60,000 nt of DNA from Liolophura sinensis (Eukaryota; Mollusca; Polyplacophora; Chitonida; Chitonidae). Below the pieces are notes generated by a model. That model did not search any database and had not been told where the DNA came from. It saw nothing but the letters and a program-made list of their open reading frames with translations. This document shows, one piece after another, positions 1 through 9,821 of this stretch. Made by a program: the position numbers and the translations under genes. How positions within the stretch are numbered: position 1 is the first letter of the stretch; every line of letters begins with the position of its first letter. The DNA lies in contig NC_088297.1 in the NCBI RefSeq assembly GCF_032854445.1, forward strand, positions 27,337,915 to 27,397,914, in the 5' to 3' direction.

Positions 1-610
1 GCGTGAAGCGATCACAGTGTGATACTTGGTTACCATTATTACCATGCCTTGCTACCCAGCTTACCACAAGTGGTAGGGGTTTTACCACTAACAGGACTGA
101 CTGATTGTTTCATTATGTTGTGAACTCGTTTTGATTTTCATTTTGCAGAGGTATATATTTCCATTATTGAAGAGAAGTTGTTCTTTATGGTGCAATTTCA
201 TACATGCCCTACTTGGGTATTAGTGCTAACATTAACTGTATGGGACTTCGCTGCTCGCATTGATTTAACTGGAACTCTTTATCATCAAGCATTTGAAAGT
301 TGTTGTTTTTGTTTGTTTCCATTTTCTTGCTGTTAAAAGATTCGTCTTTTTTTTTACTATATTTAATCCATTTAAGAAAACAGCTTGCTTGACGTTTTCA
401 TTTTGCAAGAAGACTAGTTTTTGTGTAGCATTTTATTTTTTTTCTTACGACAAACAGTGGCTGTGACTTTTTTTGAGTGCGAGACCCATGTACTGTGTAC
501 AGTTGACGTTTGTGTTGGAAAACCATTGTTGTATTTTAAATGGCTTGCTGTGAGCATTTCATTCCATTTTTGTCTCATGTTGAGGGTCTGTCCCTGTGAG
601 TGTACATATC
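1..610. other. AT-rich flank without recognised gene
   Basis: Both strands show only short open frames without splice-site support or recognisable motifs. I see no gene here. Confidence 0.5.
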
Positions 611-1132
611 CAGGCAGCGAAATTTGGCGCGAACGAAACCGTCGGTCGCGCAACGGTTACGTGCGGTTCAATTTGGCTAACCGGAAAATCGGTTAGGCCA
701 ACTGTCCAACGAGAACGTCCTTAGAGTCAGTGTGCATTAGGTAACTACAGATAAACTGGACTGAACAGCTTTCATAATCACAACGCGGCCAGTATGGCAA
801 CGCGTCTAAAAATAGAAACATCGATTTCAGCCACAGCCAGCTGCCTGTGCTGGTCACATGGAGATGTAATCATTCATATATGCTTTACAGGCTTTGAGAT
901 AATACTCAAATTATTTATTTTGACTTATCTTTTCACGATCACGCAAGTAAATAAAACAAGGTTACCTTTTCATGTACATGTAGTTTAACTGCTACTCCAG
1001 CCCAAATTAGTCGAGTCTACCGTACAGATTGATGGAACCCTTACGGGACCTCACCGGCTGCGTTCTGATTTAGAGCACAGGCCTGTGACGCATAGGCCTG
1101 TGACGTCAAGGTCTCTCCTGGCCCTGTAGCGA

Positions 1133-1176
<44 letters not shown>

Positions 1177-1659
1177 CTGTGGTAAGACTCACACCACGTG
1201 CGTTGGAAACTGCGTTAATTATCAGTAATCAGGGATACCAAACTCGCTCCCCAATACCGTAATGACACTTACTGGAAGTACTTAATGTTGGACTGGGCAT
1301 ATTGCAAACATATAAGCCTGTATAACGGAATTTCACGTAAAAATGTGCCACAGGAGTCAAGTACCAACCAGGCAACACACAACGTTGAAACACCGTGTGA
1401 ATGTAAAATTTCTCTTTCTTTTGTTCACCAACCTTATGGTATGAGCTGCTAGATATAGAAAAGAAAAACAAACATAACATTGAGCTGAATACTTTTATTA
1501 ATGATCCAGAATGATGCCTGAAACATAAACCACGTAAACAATTAGCGTAACTGATCGGGTTGATAAACATACGTGGCGTAACCGAATGATCGGTTAGGCG
1601 AGGCGGAAAAGACGTAACCGATTTCTGGGTTTCGCCGGCAGGCCAAATTTCGCTGCCTG
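611..1659. mobile_element. Foldback/MITE-like element with 18-bp inverted termini
   Basis: The left end CAGGCAGCGAAATTTGGC (611-628) is the exact reverse complement of 1642-1659. Beyond it the arms share shorter pieces such as CGAAACC. Each arm also holds its own small hairpin built on TAACCG...CGGTTA (about 676-700 and 1575-1590). The body has an (AT)n run and no coding sequence. No clear target-site duplication is visible, so the superfamily is unknown. It is a non-autonomous DNA element by structure. Confidence 0.6.
1133..1174. repeat. (AT)n microsatellite
   Basis: An uninterrupted TA dinucleotide run lies inside the foldback element. Confidence 0.9.
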
Positions 1660-1863
1660 CTTATCTGTGCATTTATCACCATTACTGGCCTCTGATTACA
1701 GATGTGTAGGAAACCACATCTGTACTAATAGAGCCAGACATTTTGACACCTGCTTTGACCTGTCTTTTCAAAGTCTAATTAGCTGTTCAGTGCAACTATT
1801 TATCATTTATTTTCAATATCATGTATTTATCATTTACACGTATGGGTTCTGTTAGGTTCCTCA

Positions 1864-2527
1864 TAGCAAGTACTGCAAGTTTCTGTTGAAGATATTAGTA
1901 TGTTTCGGTATATCCTTTCGTATTTCAGATTTTTGATAGAAAAGATAGACTTGCTCCCCATAGCAAGTACTGCAAGTTTCTGTTGAAGATAGTAGTATGT
2001 TTCGGTATATCCTTTCGTATTTCAGATTTTTGATAGAAAAGATAGACTTGCTCCCCATAGCAAGTACTGCAAGTTTCTGTTGAAGATATTAGTATGTTTC
2101 GGTATATCCTTTCGTATTTCAGATTTTTGATAGAAAAGATAGACTTGCTCCCCATAGCAAGTACTGCAAGTTTCTGTTGAAGATATTAGTATGTTTCGGT
2201 ATATCCTTTCGTATTTCAGATTTTTGATAGAAAAGATAGACTTGCTCCCCATAGCAAGTACTGCAAGTTTCTGTTGAAGATATTAGTATGTTTCGGTATA
2301 TCCTTTCGTATTTCAGATTTTTGATAGAAAAGATAGACTTGCTCCCCATAGCAAGTACTGCAAGTTTCTGTTGAAGATATTAGTATGTTTCGGTATATCC
2401 TTTCGTATTTCAGATTTTTGATAGAAAAGATAGACTTGCTCCCCATAGCAAGTACTGCAAGTTTCTGTTGAAGATATTAGTATGTTTCGGTATATCCTTT
2501 CGTATTTCAGATTTTTGATAGAAAAGA
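1864..2527. repeat. 97-bp tandem repeat, about 6.8 copies
   Basis: Units begin TAGCAAGTACTGCAAG at 1864, 1961, 2058, 2155, 2252, 2349 and 2446, and are nearly identical; one unit has GATAGTAG for GATATTAG. The apparent minus-strand ORFs arise because the unit has few stops and each copy shifts frame by one (97 mod 3 = 1). They are not genes. Confidence 0.95.
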
Positions 2528-2553
2528 ATAAAACATTGAAAAAAAAAAAAAAG
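2523..2553 (+). other. AATAAA plus poly(A) tract at end of the 97-bp array
   Basis: The last repeat unit runs into AATAAAACATTG followed by about 14 A. This is the layout of a reverse-transcribed polyadenylated RNA end. No target-site duplication was found, so retroposition is only suggested. Confidence 0.4.
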
Positions 2554-3242
2554 AAATCTTTAATGTAACCTGGTAGTTGTTTTCTCCTTCATGGTCATTT
2601 GGTTGTCTTGTATATATGTGTTAAGATTAGTTGATAAAGAATAATTGGATTTAACCGTTTAAGAAATGGCTGTTACATATCTTGCTTAAATATGTGGATA
2701 TTGGTGAAAATACAGATGCTGAAAATATGTGCGAAATACCATCACATTGATCTCCTCCAAGTTTCTTATAAGCTTCGAGATTTTCTGATCCAAGAGTAAA
2801 CTGGGTCGTCAGTGGACCCTTGAGTTCATTCCAGCCTATTATCCAACCTTTTGACGTAGCCGGTCAGCCAGCCTGACAAACCACATACTACAGTACACAA
2901 GGCAATGCCCTACTCTGCTCTGTTCTACTCAGTGTTGACGCGAACGGAGACAGCGCGGACTCAACGACACCCCAGACTCGGCTCCTCAAAACGACAAGTT
3001 CGCAACGCTCTATATTACTGGGGTTTTTGATCGAGAGTGCACTTTTGGCGGGCTGTTACTAAAAACCATTTCTTTTATGGCCATATAAGTTCTATTTGTG
3101 CTTCAACCGAGATTTATACTTCTGATCTGGAAATTCACAGAATTGTGCTGGGCTGAAATTTGCACTTTCTTATCGTACCTTTCTGGGACCGATTCTTCGC
3201 CTTACTGTACCAGGTGCTTTATCTGCTTAACAATTCGGGGAA
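2554..3242. other. Non-coding stretch, left margin of the Polinton-like element
   Basis: No coding sequence is recognised. Base composition becomes more GC-rich from about 2.9 kb. The left terminus of the Polinton-like element should lie here, but I could not find a terminal inverted repeat matching the right side, so the boundary is not defined. Confidence 0.35.
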
Positions 3243-4283
3243 TCAGCTTCCGGCCATAGTAAGATTTTCGATTTTCTGACAAAGTAAAATAAACAAATTT
3301 CGGTCTAGCAATTGTTCCCCGTTCAAATCCTCCACTGTGTACACAGCAGGCTGTCGAGGGTGGGAACGAACAATGCGGAACATTTCCGTGCTCCAATTCG
3401 GGAGGTATGATTTTTCGAATTTCCCTTTCACTTTACTGATACGCACGAGATCACCGGCCCGATAACAGTGGACCGAGCGTTTGGTTGTGGGTGAACCGTA
3501 CAAGACTTGCCGGACTTCCTTCTGGTTCTGGGAGGTGACGTCGATAGGGGCTCGTCGTATGCTTCGGTGGTAGGCTTGATTGTAACCGCGGACCAGCGCC
3601 GGTGAGGCGTCCAGGCATCGCCGAGTGTTGTGAGCGGTGAAATATTTGTACATGCGACCTTTCAAAGTGCGGTTGAACCGTTCTACCACGGAGGCTTTGG
3701 TTTCGTTACACGTGTGAAAGAAGAACACCCCGTTGTCCTTTAAAAAGGCTTGAAACGGTCTGTTCAGAAACTCTTTCCCCTCGTCCGTTTGCAGGTACAA
3801 CGGTCGGCGACACGTCTTGAAAATCTGTTGAAACGCCTCGATCAAACGAGCCCCGGTTTTGGCACGGAGTGGCATCACCCAGGCGTACTTGGAGAGGACA
3901 TCGATGCAGGTCAGTAGGTAACGGTTGTTGTCATTCTCTTTGGCGAACGCTGTCATGTCGACCGGGTCCGCCTGCCACTGACTGTCAATATCCCCAACCA
4001 CCACTCGGTACGCGGGTAATGGCGGCGTGCAGGTCGGTGGAGTGTACGTGTCCTGCTGAGCCAGCCAAGCCGACACACGGGTTCGACTCACTTTGAGTCC
4101 CCGTTGTTGAGCTGCCTTGAGCAAGGGTTGAACCCCGCTGTAAGCCGCTGGACTGTCCGGGTTATAATACAAAGCATGGAGAGCAGTATCGATCGGGTTT
4201 GAACCACGGCCCGGCGTGACTGAGTTTTTTTTTCGCCGTCGGTTGATGCGATTGACGCAAGTGGTGCGAGTGACGCGAGGCAT
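3243..4283 (-). CDS. Polinton-type DDE integrase (rve fold)
   Basis: Predicted 346-aa integrase that would insert the element DNA into host chromosomes. The start used is the internal Met at 4283, because the 49 residues before it are encoded by a low-complexity TATAGTATAG tract. The N-terminal part is basic. The core shows the acidic triad as D106 (QADPVDM), D167 (LQTDEGKEF) and E201 (KASVVERFN), with 33 residues between the last two. A C-terminal SH3/chromo-like segment follows around residues 285-335. The frame is uninterrupted, unlike every other gene of the element. It points outward, toward the left end of the element. Polinton integrase is the best fit; a domesticated copy cannot be excluded. 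Confidence 0.85.
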   Translation of the reverse strand: MPRVTRTTCVNRINRRRKKNSVTPGRGSNPIDTALHALYYNPDSPAAYSGVQPLLKAAQQRGLKVSRTRVSAWLAQQDTYTPPTCTPPLPAYRVVVGDIDSQWQADPVDMTAFAKENDNNRYLLTCIDVLSKYAWVMPLRAKTGARLIEAFQQIFKTCRRPLYLQTDEGKEFLNRPFQAFLKDNGVFFFHTCNETKASVVERFNRTLKGRMYKYFTAHNTRRCLDASPALVRGYNQAYHRSIRRAPIDVTSQNQKEVRQVLYGSPTTKRSVHCYRAGDLVRISKVKGKFEKSYLPNWSTEMFRIVRSHPRQPAVYTVEDLNGEQLLDRNLFILLCQKIENLTMAGS

Positions 4284-4349
4284 AGTCCGACACGTCGTCC
4301 TTGCTGCTTGGTGTCTGTGAGTAATGAGTGAACCCGCCCCAGACCGCCT

Positions 4350-4385
4350 ACATATAGTATAGTATAGTAGAGTATAGTATAGTAT
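4350..4385. repeat. TATAG-rich low-complexity tract
   Basis: Repeats of TATAG/TAGTA lie directly upstream of the integrase start on the minus strand. They may act as an AT-rich promoter; nothing more is visible. Confidence 0.5.
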
Positions 4386-4492
4386 CCATGTTTGGGTGTA
4401 GTAGTATACAGAATAGGAGTTCTGGACCACCCTCCCCCTGGGGCCCTCCCCAGAACAAAATAGAGGCCCCAGCCCCTAGCGGAGGGTCTGAT

Positions 4493-4565
4493 GGCTATCG
4501 AAATTTCTTATTAGAGAGACACCGCCACTAGGCATACGGTAATATTGCACAACGGCGCGTACAAT
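4493..4565 (+). promoter_or_regulatory. Repeated upstream module, copy 1
   Basis: GGCTATCGAAATTTC followed by TATTAGAGAGACACCGCC and ACTAGGCATAC lies just before the start codon of the zinc-ribbon gene. The same string recurs before the next gene, so it is probably a shared 5' regulatory segment. It could also be a by-product of local duplication. Confidence 0.5.
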
Positions 4566-4991
4566 GACCAATCACCAAAAAAAGCACGAGCACTACGGGA
4601 GGAGTATGAGGCGCTCTTAGGCGTGCGGCCTAGGTACCCACGGTCACGCATTGCCTTGGAAGAATTGCAGGGGTTCCTCGACAGGTATAGAACGACAGGG
4701 AAGGAAGACAACATGTCAAAGAGTCTCAATAATTGCCGGTGGCTTCTCATCGGCTCTACAGAGCTCTGTGGTAAGAGTTGTCTGGGGGAGTACTACGGCT
4801 TCCACCTATACCGTCTGCGGAAGGGTCCTGGCACCCAGCCATGTATTGGCTGTGGTCGGGGCGTTAAAAACCGATTTCAGCTTTGCGGGACCTGCGGATA
4901 TAATAATGTCCAGACGCGTGAAAGGCAGCAGAGGCACAAGGCTTTCTTGGACGAGTTCAAACAGCTGGTGGCTATCGAAATTTCATATTAG
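4564..4991 (+). pseudogene. Small zinc-ribbon protein of the Polinton-like element (frameshifted)
   Basis: Starting at ATG 4564, the frame is lost at an A7 run (4577-4583) and recovered in the frame that runs to the stop at 4991. The N-terminal module (ALREEYEALLGVRP, then PRSRIALEELQG) is shared with the next gene downstream. The C-terminal half has paired cysteines CGKSC, CIGCG and CGTCGY, spaced as in a zinc ribbon. Such proteins may bind nucleic acid, but no function is established. The last codons (VAIEISY) fall inside copy 2 of the upstream repeat, so the gene end has been overwritten by that repeat. The homopolymer indel could also be a sequencing error. Confidence 0.6.
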
Positions 4992-5043
4992 AGAGACACC
5001 ACCACAAGGCATGTGATGATATTGCACAACGACGAATACAAAC
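4970..5043 (+). promoter_or_regulatory. Repeated upstream module, copy 2
   Basis: Near-copy of the 4493 module including the trailing ATATTGCACAACG segment. It is followed directly by copy 3. Confidence 0.5.
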
Positions 5044-5092
5044 GGCTATCGAAATTTCATATTGGATAGGCACCGCCACTAGGCATACAATG
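5044..5092 (+). promoter_or_regulatory. Repeated upstream module, copy 3
   Basis: GGCTATCGAAATTTC, TATTGGATAGGCACCGCC and ACTAGGCATACA end exactly at ATG 5090, the same place relative to the start codon as in copy 1. Confidence 0.5.
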
Positions 5093-5596
5093 AAACATCA
5101 AAAAGCGCAAGCACTACGGGAGGAGTTTGAGACGCTCCTAGGTGTGCGGCCCAAGTACCCACGGTCCCGCATTGCCTTGGAAGAACTGCAGGGAATCTTC
5201 TACAGGTATAAAACGGCTGTGGCTGAGTTGAAGCGGCTGCAAGACAGCAAGAACTCCCGAAGTAACGAGGAGTTGAAGCAAGACGTCAAGAACCCCCTCA
5301 GTAACGAGGAGTTCAAGCAAGACGTCAAGAACCTCCTCAGTAACGAGGAGTTGGATGAATTGGTAGGTGAAAAGAAATTAGAATTCATTAACACCGGCCG
5401 GGCTATAAGGAATCTCCTCCGGGCCTGGCAGATGGGCGTACCCGAAGGCATTTGGACGGACCCAGTAGCCTTCTTAGAAGAAATTCGAGCTATTATTCGC
5501 CAGAAGCTAGAAGAAGAGATCCTAGCACTCAACGGGGTTCAATTCCAACTAGGCTCTCAGGGTTCAGTTGCGAAAGGACAACGCCGATGGCAATGA
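5090..5596 (+). CDS. N-terminal module preceding the DNA polymerase
   Basis: A 168-aa frame. Residues 1-40 are paralogous to the N terminus of the gene at 4564. A repeated segment with the pattern LSNEELKQDVKN follows (three degenerate copies, about residues 57-95), then a charged helical region. It overlaps the 5' end of the polymerase frame, which begins in another frame at 5568. A single indel near 5560 could have split what was one polypeptide, making this the N-terminal extension of the polymerase. That is inference. No known domain is recognised. Confidence 0.55.
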   Translation: MKHQKAQALREEFETLLGVRPKYPRSRIALEELQGIFYRYKTAVAELKRLQDSKNSRSNEELKQDVKNPLSNEEFKQDVKNLLSNEELDELVGEKKLEFINTGRAIRNLLRAWQMGVPEGIWTDPVAFLEEIRAIIRQKLEEEILALNGVQFQLGSQGSVAKGQRRWQ

Positions 5597-8522
5597 AGAG
5601 TTTACCAGCCCAGTACTTCACAACAAACAGGAGGTCCTCTTAGAGGCCGGTGACATTGACGGGGCTCTAGAAAAGGCCTTCCCCACCATCCAGGAGGTGC
5701 TAGAAAAATGGACACAGCGAGAGTCAGGGTGGGTTGTCAATAGCGTGCAAACACTCTGGCTTGACATTGCAAGGTATCAGCCACTGAGAGGCGGGTCCTA
5801 CATCCCCCTACCCGCAGCTGTGAGTGATAAGAAAGCAGTCATCAATGTGAAGAACAAAGACGACAACTGCCTCCGATGGGCACTCCGGCCTGCCTTATTT
5901 CCAGCCGCCGGGCACCCTCAGAGACCAACAAAGTACCCCACCAATGATGGTCTTGACTTTGGGGGGATCGACACCCCCACGCCCATCTCTCAGATCCCTA
6001 AAGTGGAGGAAAAGAACGACCTCGCCATCAACGTGTTCGGGTGGGACAAGGGCGTGATCGTGCACCGCCTCAGCAAGAAGCCCGGCGACATGCCGCGAAT
6101 CAATCTGCTGCTGATTGGGAAAGCAGGCAATTTCTATTATACGTGGATAAAAGACCTCAACCGTCTCCTGTTCCAAGAAAGTAAGGCACACCATTGCAAA
6201 CACTTCTGCGAGCGCTGCCTACACGGTTACACAAGGGAGGATCTTCTCAAGGCGCATAAGCCGGAATGCTGAGGGATTGGCCAGACGGCGGTGAGGGTGG
6301 AAATCCCCCAGGAGGGGGAAAATAAGTTCACCTTTCAGAACCACCACAAACAGCTACCGGCTCCGTTCATCATATATGCCGACTTCGAGGCTGTGAACAG
6401 AAAGGTTGAAGGCCCGCCGTCGTCACCTACAGAGAGCAGCACTCAAAAGACTCAGCACCACGAGCCCTGCAGTTACTGCTATGTTGTGGTGCGTTGCGAC
6501 GGCCGCACAAAACGCCCCGTGGAATACAGAGGCCCTAACGCGACGGAACACTTCCTCAGAGCTCTCCAACAGGAGGAGCGGGAAATCAAAAATGTTCTAG
6601 CCAACCCTATAGCCATGAATATGACTCCCCAGGACTGGCAGGCCCACAACAACGCCGCAACCTGCCACGTGTGTGAGAAGCCTCTAGGCGCCGATTCTGT
6701 GCGCGATCACTGCCATATCACCGGCAAGTACAGAGGCGCGGCCCATAACGCATGCAACCTAAAGTTGCGGCTCGGTCCCAAGACAGCCATGCCAGTAGTC
6801 TTCCACAACCTACGGGGCTACGACGGGCACCTCCTGATGCAAGCCATAAGTAAGGCGGAGGGCCGCATCTCCTGCATCCCCAACAACACGGAAAAGTACA
6901 TCTCCTTCTCGCTGGGGCAGCTCCGCTTCATCGACAGCGTTCAATTCTTACCGACTTCCCTTGACAATCTGGTAGAGGCCAACAAACCTGAGGCTTTCCG
7001 GTATGAGCCCGCCGAAGAAAAACGAAAGCTACTCATGCGCAAGGGTGTCTACCCCTGTGAGTATATGGACTCCTGGGAGCGCTTCGACGAGTCAAGCCTC
7101 CCACCCAAAGAGGCTTTCTACAGTAAGCTCAAAGTCGGAGGCATTAGCGATGAGGACTACATCCACACTCAACAGGTATGGAAGGTATTTGACTGCACCA
7201 ATCTGGGAGACTACACAGACCTTTACTGCCGCACAGACGTGCTCCTGTTGGCCTATGTGTTTGAGGCCTTCCGGAAGACTTGTTTACGGCAGTATGGATT
7301 GGACCCTGCACACTACTTTACGAGCCCAGGTCTCTCGTGGGATGCGCTGTTCAAGAAGACCGGGGTAGAGCTGGAGCTGTTGACAGACTACGACCAACAT
7401 CTCTTCATTGAGAAGGGGTTGCGCGGAGGTATCTCCATGGTAAGTAAGCGATACGCCAAAGCCAATAATCCGCAGGTGGAGGGATACAACCCAGAAAGTC
7501 CAAACAGCTACATCCAATACCTAGACGCCAATAATGTATATGGCTGGGCTATGAGTCAGTTCCTTCCAACGGGCGGCTTCCAGTGGGTAGATGACGCGCG
7601 GCGTCTCGGCGAAACGATTGCTACCCACCCTCACGACAGTCCTTCCGGTTACATCCTCGAGGTCGACCTAGAGTATCCGGCCGGCCTACATAACGCACAT
7701 AACAGCTACCCATTAGCCCCGGAGCGTCTGGTGGTCCAGAAGGAGTGGATGTCAGACTATCAGCACGGCCTTCTCGGTAGGTCTACCGAGGTCGAAAAGC
7801 TGGTCCCCAACCTCCGCAACAAGGAACGGTACGTCCTGCACTACCGGAACCTACAGCTGTATCTATCTCTGGGAATACGCCTGACCAAGGTTCACCGGGC
7901 CCTGAGATTCGCCCAGAGCCCTTGGATGGAACCCTATATCAGGATGAACACCGAGCTCCGAAAAACGGCCGCGAGTAAATTCGAGAACCTGTACAAGCTA
8001 ATGAACAACTCGGTCTTCGGAAAAACCATGGAGAACCTTCGAAAGCGGGTGGACGTCAAGCTGGTACGCTCTGGAGAAGACTATAAGATCCGGCGCTTGA
8101 TAGCCAGCCCGAGCTTCGCACGGGCGAACATATTTGATGATGACCTCGCAGCGATTCAGATGCTCAAGACCCGTCTAGTCCTAAACCGACCTATCTAGGT
8201 GGGCATGAGCATTCTAGATCTCTCCAAGCACCTGATGTACGACTTCTACTACAACCACATGAAGGCCCAGTACGGAGAGCGATTCCAGCTCCTCTACACT
8301 TACACGGATAGTCTGCTACTCGAGATTCAGACTGAGGATGTTTATAGGGATATGGCTGAGAATGCAAACCTGTACGACACCTCAGATTACCCACAAGACC
8401 ACCCCCTGCACAGCGTAGCAAATATGAAGGTCTTGGGGAAAATGAAGGACGAGTGCGCGGGGCGGCAGATCACCGAATACATTGGTCTGCGCCCCAAGAT
8501 GTGCTCCATTCTGGATGTGTAG
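5568..8522 (+). pseudogene. Protein-primed family-B DNA polymerase (Polinton type), inactivated
   Basis: One reading frame of about 985 codons interrupted by TGA at 6270-6272 and TAG at 8196-8198. Order of motifs: exonuclease I (YADFEA, DFE near 6381), an inserted Cys/His cluster (CHVC...DHCH...C, near 6661-6760), exonuclease II (VFHNLRGYDGHLL), exonuclease III region (TDLYCRTDVLL), polymerase A (YLDANNVYGWAM), polymerase B (KLMNNSVFGKTMEN) and polymerase C. In motif C the first Asp of the normal YTDTDS is Tyr (codon 8301-8303), which removes a metal ligand. The C terminus stops early, right where a copy of the tail of the convergent gene begins. In a working element this enzyme replicates the element DNA from a terminal protein. 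Confidence 0.9.
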
Positions 8523-8656
8523 CATTGCGTCCATAATCACATTGAGATATAGTCTGCCCACAGATAATCGCGCAGTGGGCGTCATCAATAAAACGCGTTA
8601 ACGAATCTACCATTCTGGATGTGCAGCATTGCGTCCATAATCACATAGAGATATAC
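8508..8656. repeat. Direct repeat of about 40 bp at the polymerase/structural-gene junction
   Basis: CATTCTGGATGTG(T/C)AGCATTGCGTCC and the following bases occur at about 8511-8550 and 8619-8656, separated by about 65 bp. The right copy is the 3' coding end of the minus-strand gene. The left copy overlaps the truncated polymerase end, which suggests a duplication/deletion rearrangement joined the two gene ends. Confidence 0.7.
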
Positions 8657-9777
8657 GTTCAACACGCCGGGATCTTCTCTCTCTTTTGTCACTTGTATCG
8701 CTGGCGTTCTGAACGCGCCTCCCACTGCCATGCAGCTCGTCATCGTCGCTTGGCCGAAGGTCAAGCCAGAAAGCGTGCTTGTGGGTCAAGAACTCTTCAT
8801 GGGAGACATCTGCCAGGTCTAAGTCTTTTACGACCCTGGCCACGTCAGGGTCCCGCTTCTTAAGGGGTGAGCTGGCGAAGAACCTCTGGACCTCGCCCCA
8901 TTGCTGGTACGCCCGCATGCCCTGGCTGTACAGCTGATTGGGGATCCCTTCTATTGTGACTTCTACTTTGGTGATCTTCGGGTTGTAGAAGGATTCCGAC
9001 CTCCTCCCCCACGGGGTTCTTTTAGCCTCGAACAGCATGAGGATACCCTTCATTGCTCTCGCTGGAGTGTTCAGGTTTATGTTCCAGAGAGTATCAGACT
9101 TGTCCTTAACAAACTTTCGGTGGCGGAGGAAGCGATCATACAGAATGGAGACGCCCTCTGCAAACTGGGTGCGGATCTGTCTAGCGAGCTCCTCATCGGT
9201 GACCATATCGAACTCCAGGCTGATGTTGTCGATGGTGTAAGTCGTGGTAGAATGGCATGTGGCCATCTAGAAGCTCAAAGTCTAGCGGGATGTGGAACCG
9301 GCTGCCAAAGGCGCGAGCGATGGCTTTTTCTCCAGCATTGTCGTCACTTGCGTCCTCCGCTCCGACTCTAAGTTTAAGAATGTTTTCGCTGCCGATGCCT
9401 TTGTAGGCCGCATTCCTCCGTTCGTTTTTGGTCAGCCATAAGTCGCCGTAGCAATGAAACACATCAGAGTCTTCGATGGACATTACCTCATTCCCGCTTA
9501 TTCTGATCGTGGTTTTCTTGACTACTGCGCGTCCGAGATTCCCGACCACTGTGGCGTTCGGGTCGGATGAATTGATCGTGATCGAGAAGGCCAAGCGCAC
9601 GGTGCCGGGCACAATGACGTCATTTGGGCCGAGGTTGGGGAAGCGGACCAAGAGTTGTTGATTCTTGTCGATCGTACTCGGGTTGTTGGTGACGACTAAG
9701 GACTGCCGTACACCTTGTACCCCCCTAGGCTTACGGAGTGTTCTGAAGGGGTTTAGCTTGCGTCCGTATGCATCCAT
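8585..9777 (-). pseudogene. Capsid-type structural gene of the Polinton-like element (frameshifted)
   Basis: Start Met at 9777. The first frame covers roughly the N-terminal 170 residues, with segments such as VIVPGTVRLAFSI and GRAVVKKTTIRISGNEV. A frameshift in the overlap near 9.24 kb leads to the next frame (TYTIDNISLEFDMV onward), and a second near 8.7 kb leads to the end frame, which closes with VIMDAMLHIQNGR and a stop at 8585. It is beta-rich and of capsid size. By position (convergent with the polymerase) and general character it is a major-capsid candidate, but no sequence motif proves a jelly-roll fold. It starts only 44 bp from the divergent gene at 9822. Confidence 0.55.
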
Positions 9778-9821
9778 TGTGTGTACTGAAGGTATACCTT
9801 GCAATGTTCAATACGAGGATT

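Noticed and set aside
1861-2446. Overlapping 76-aa minus-strand frames in the 97-bp repeat
   Set aside because: Same peptide in rotating frames because of the repeat period; no start context, splice sites or domain.
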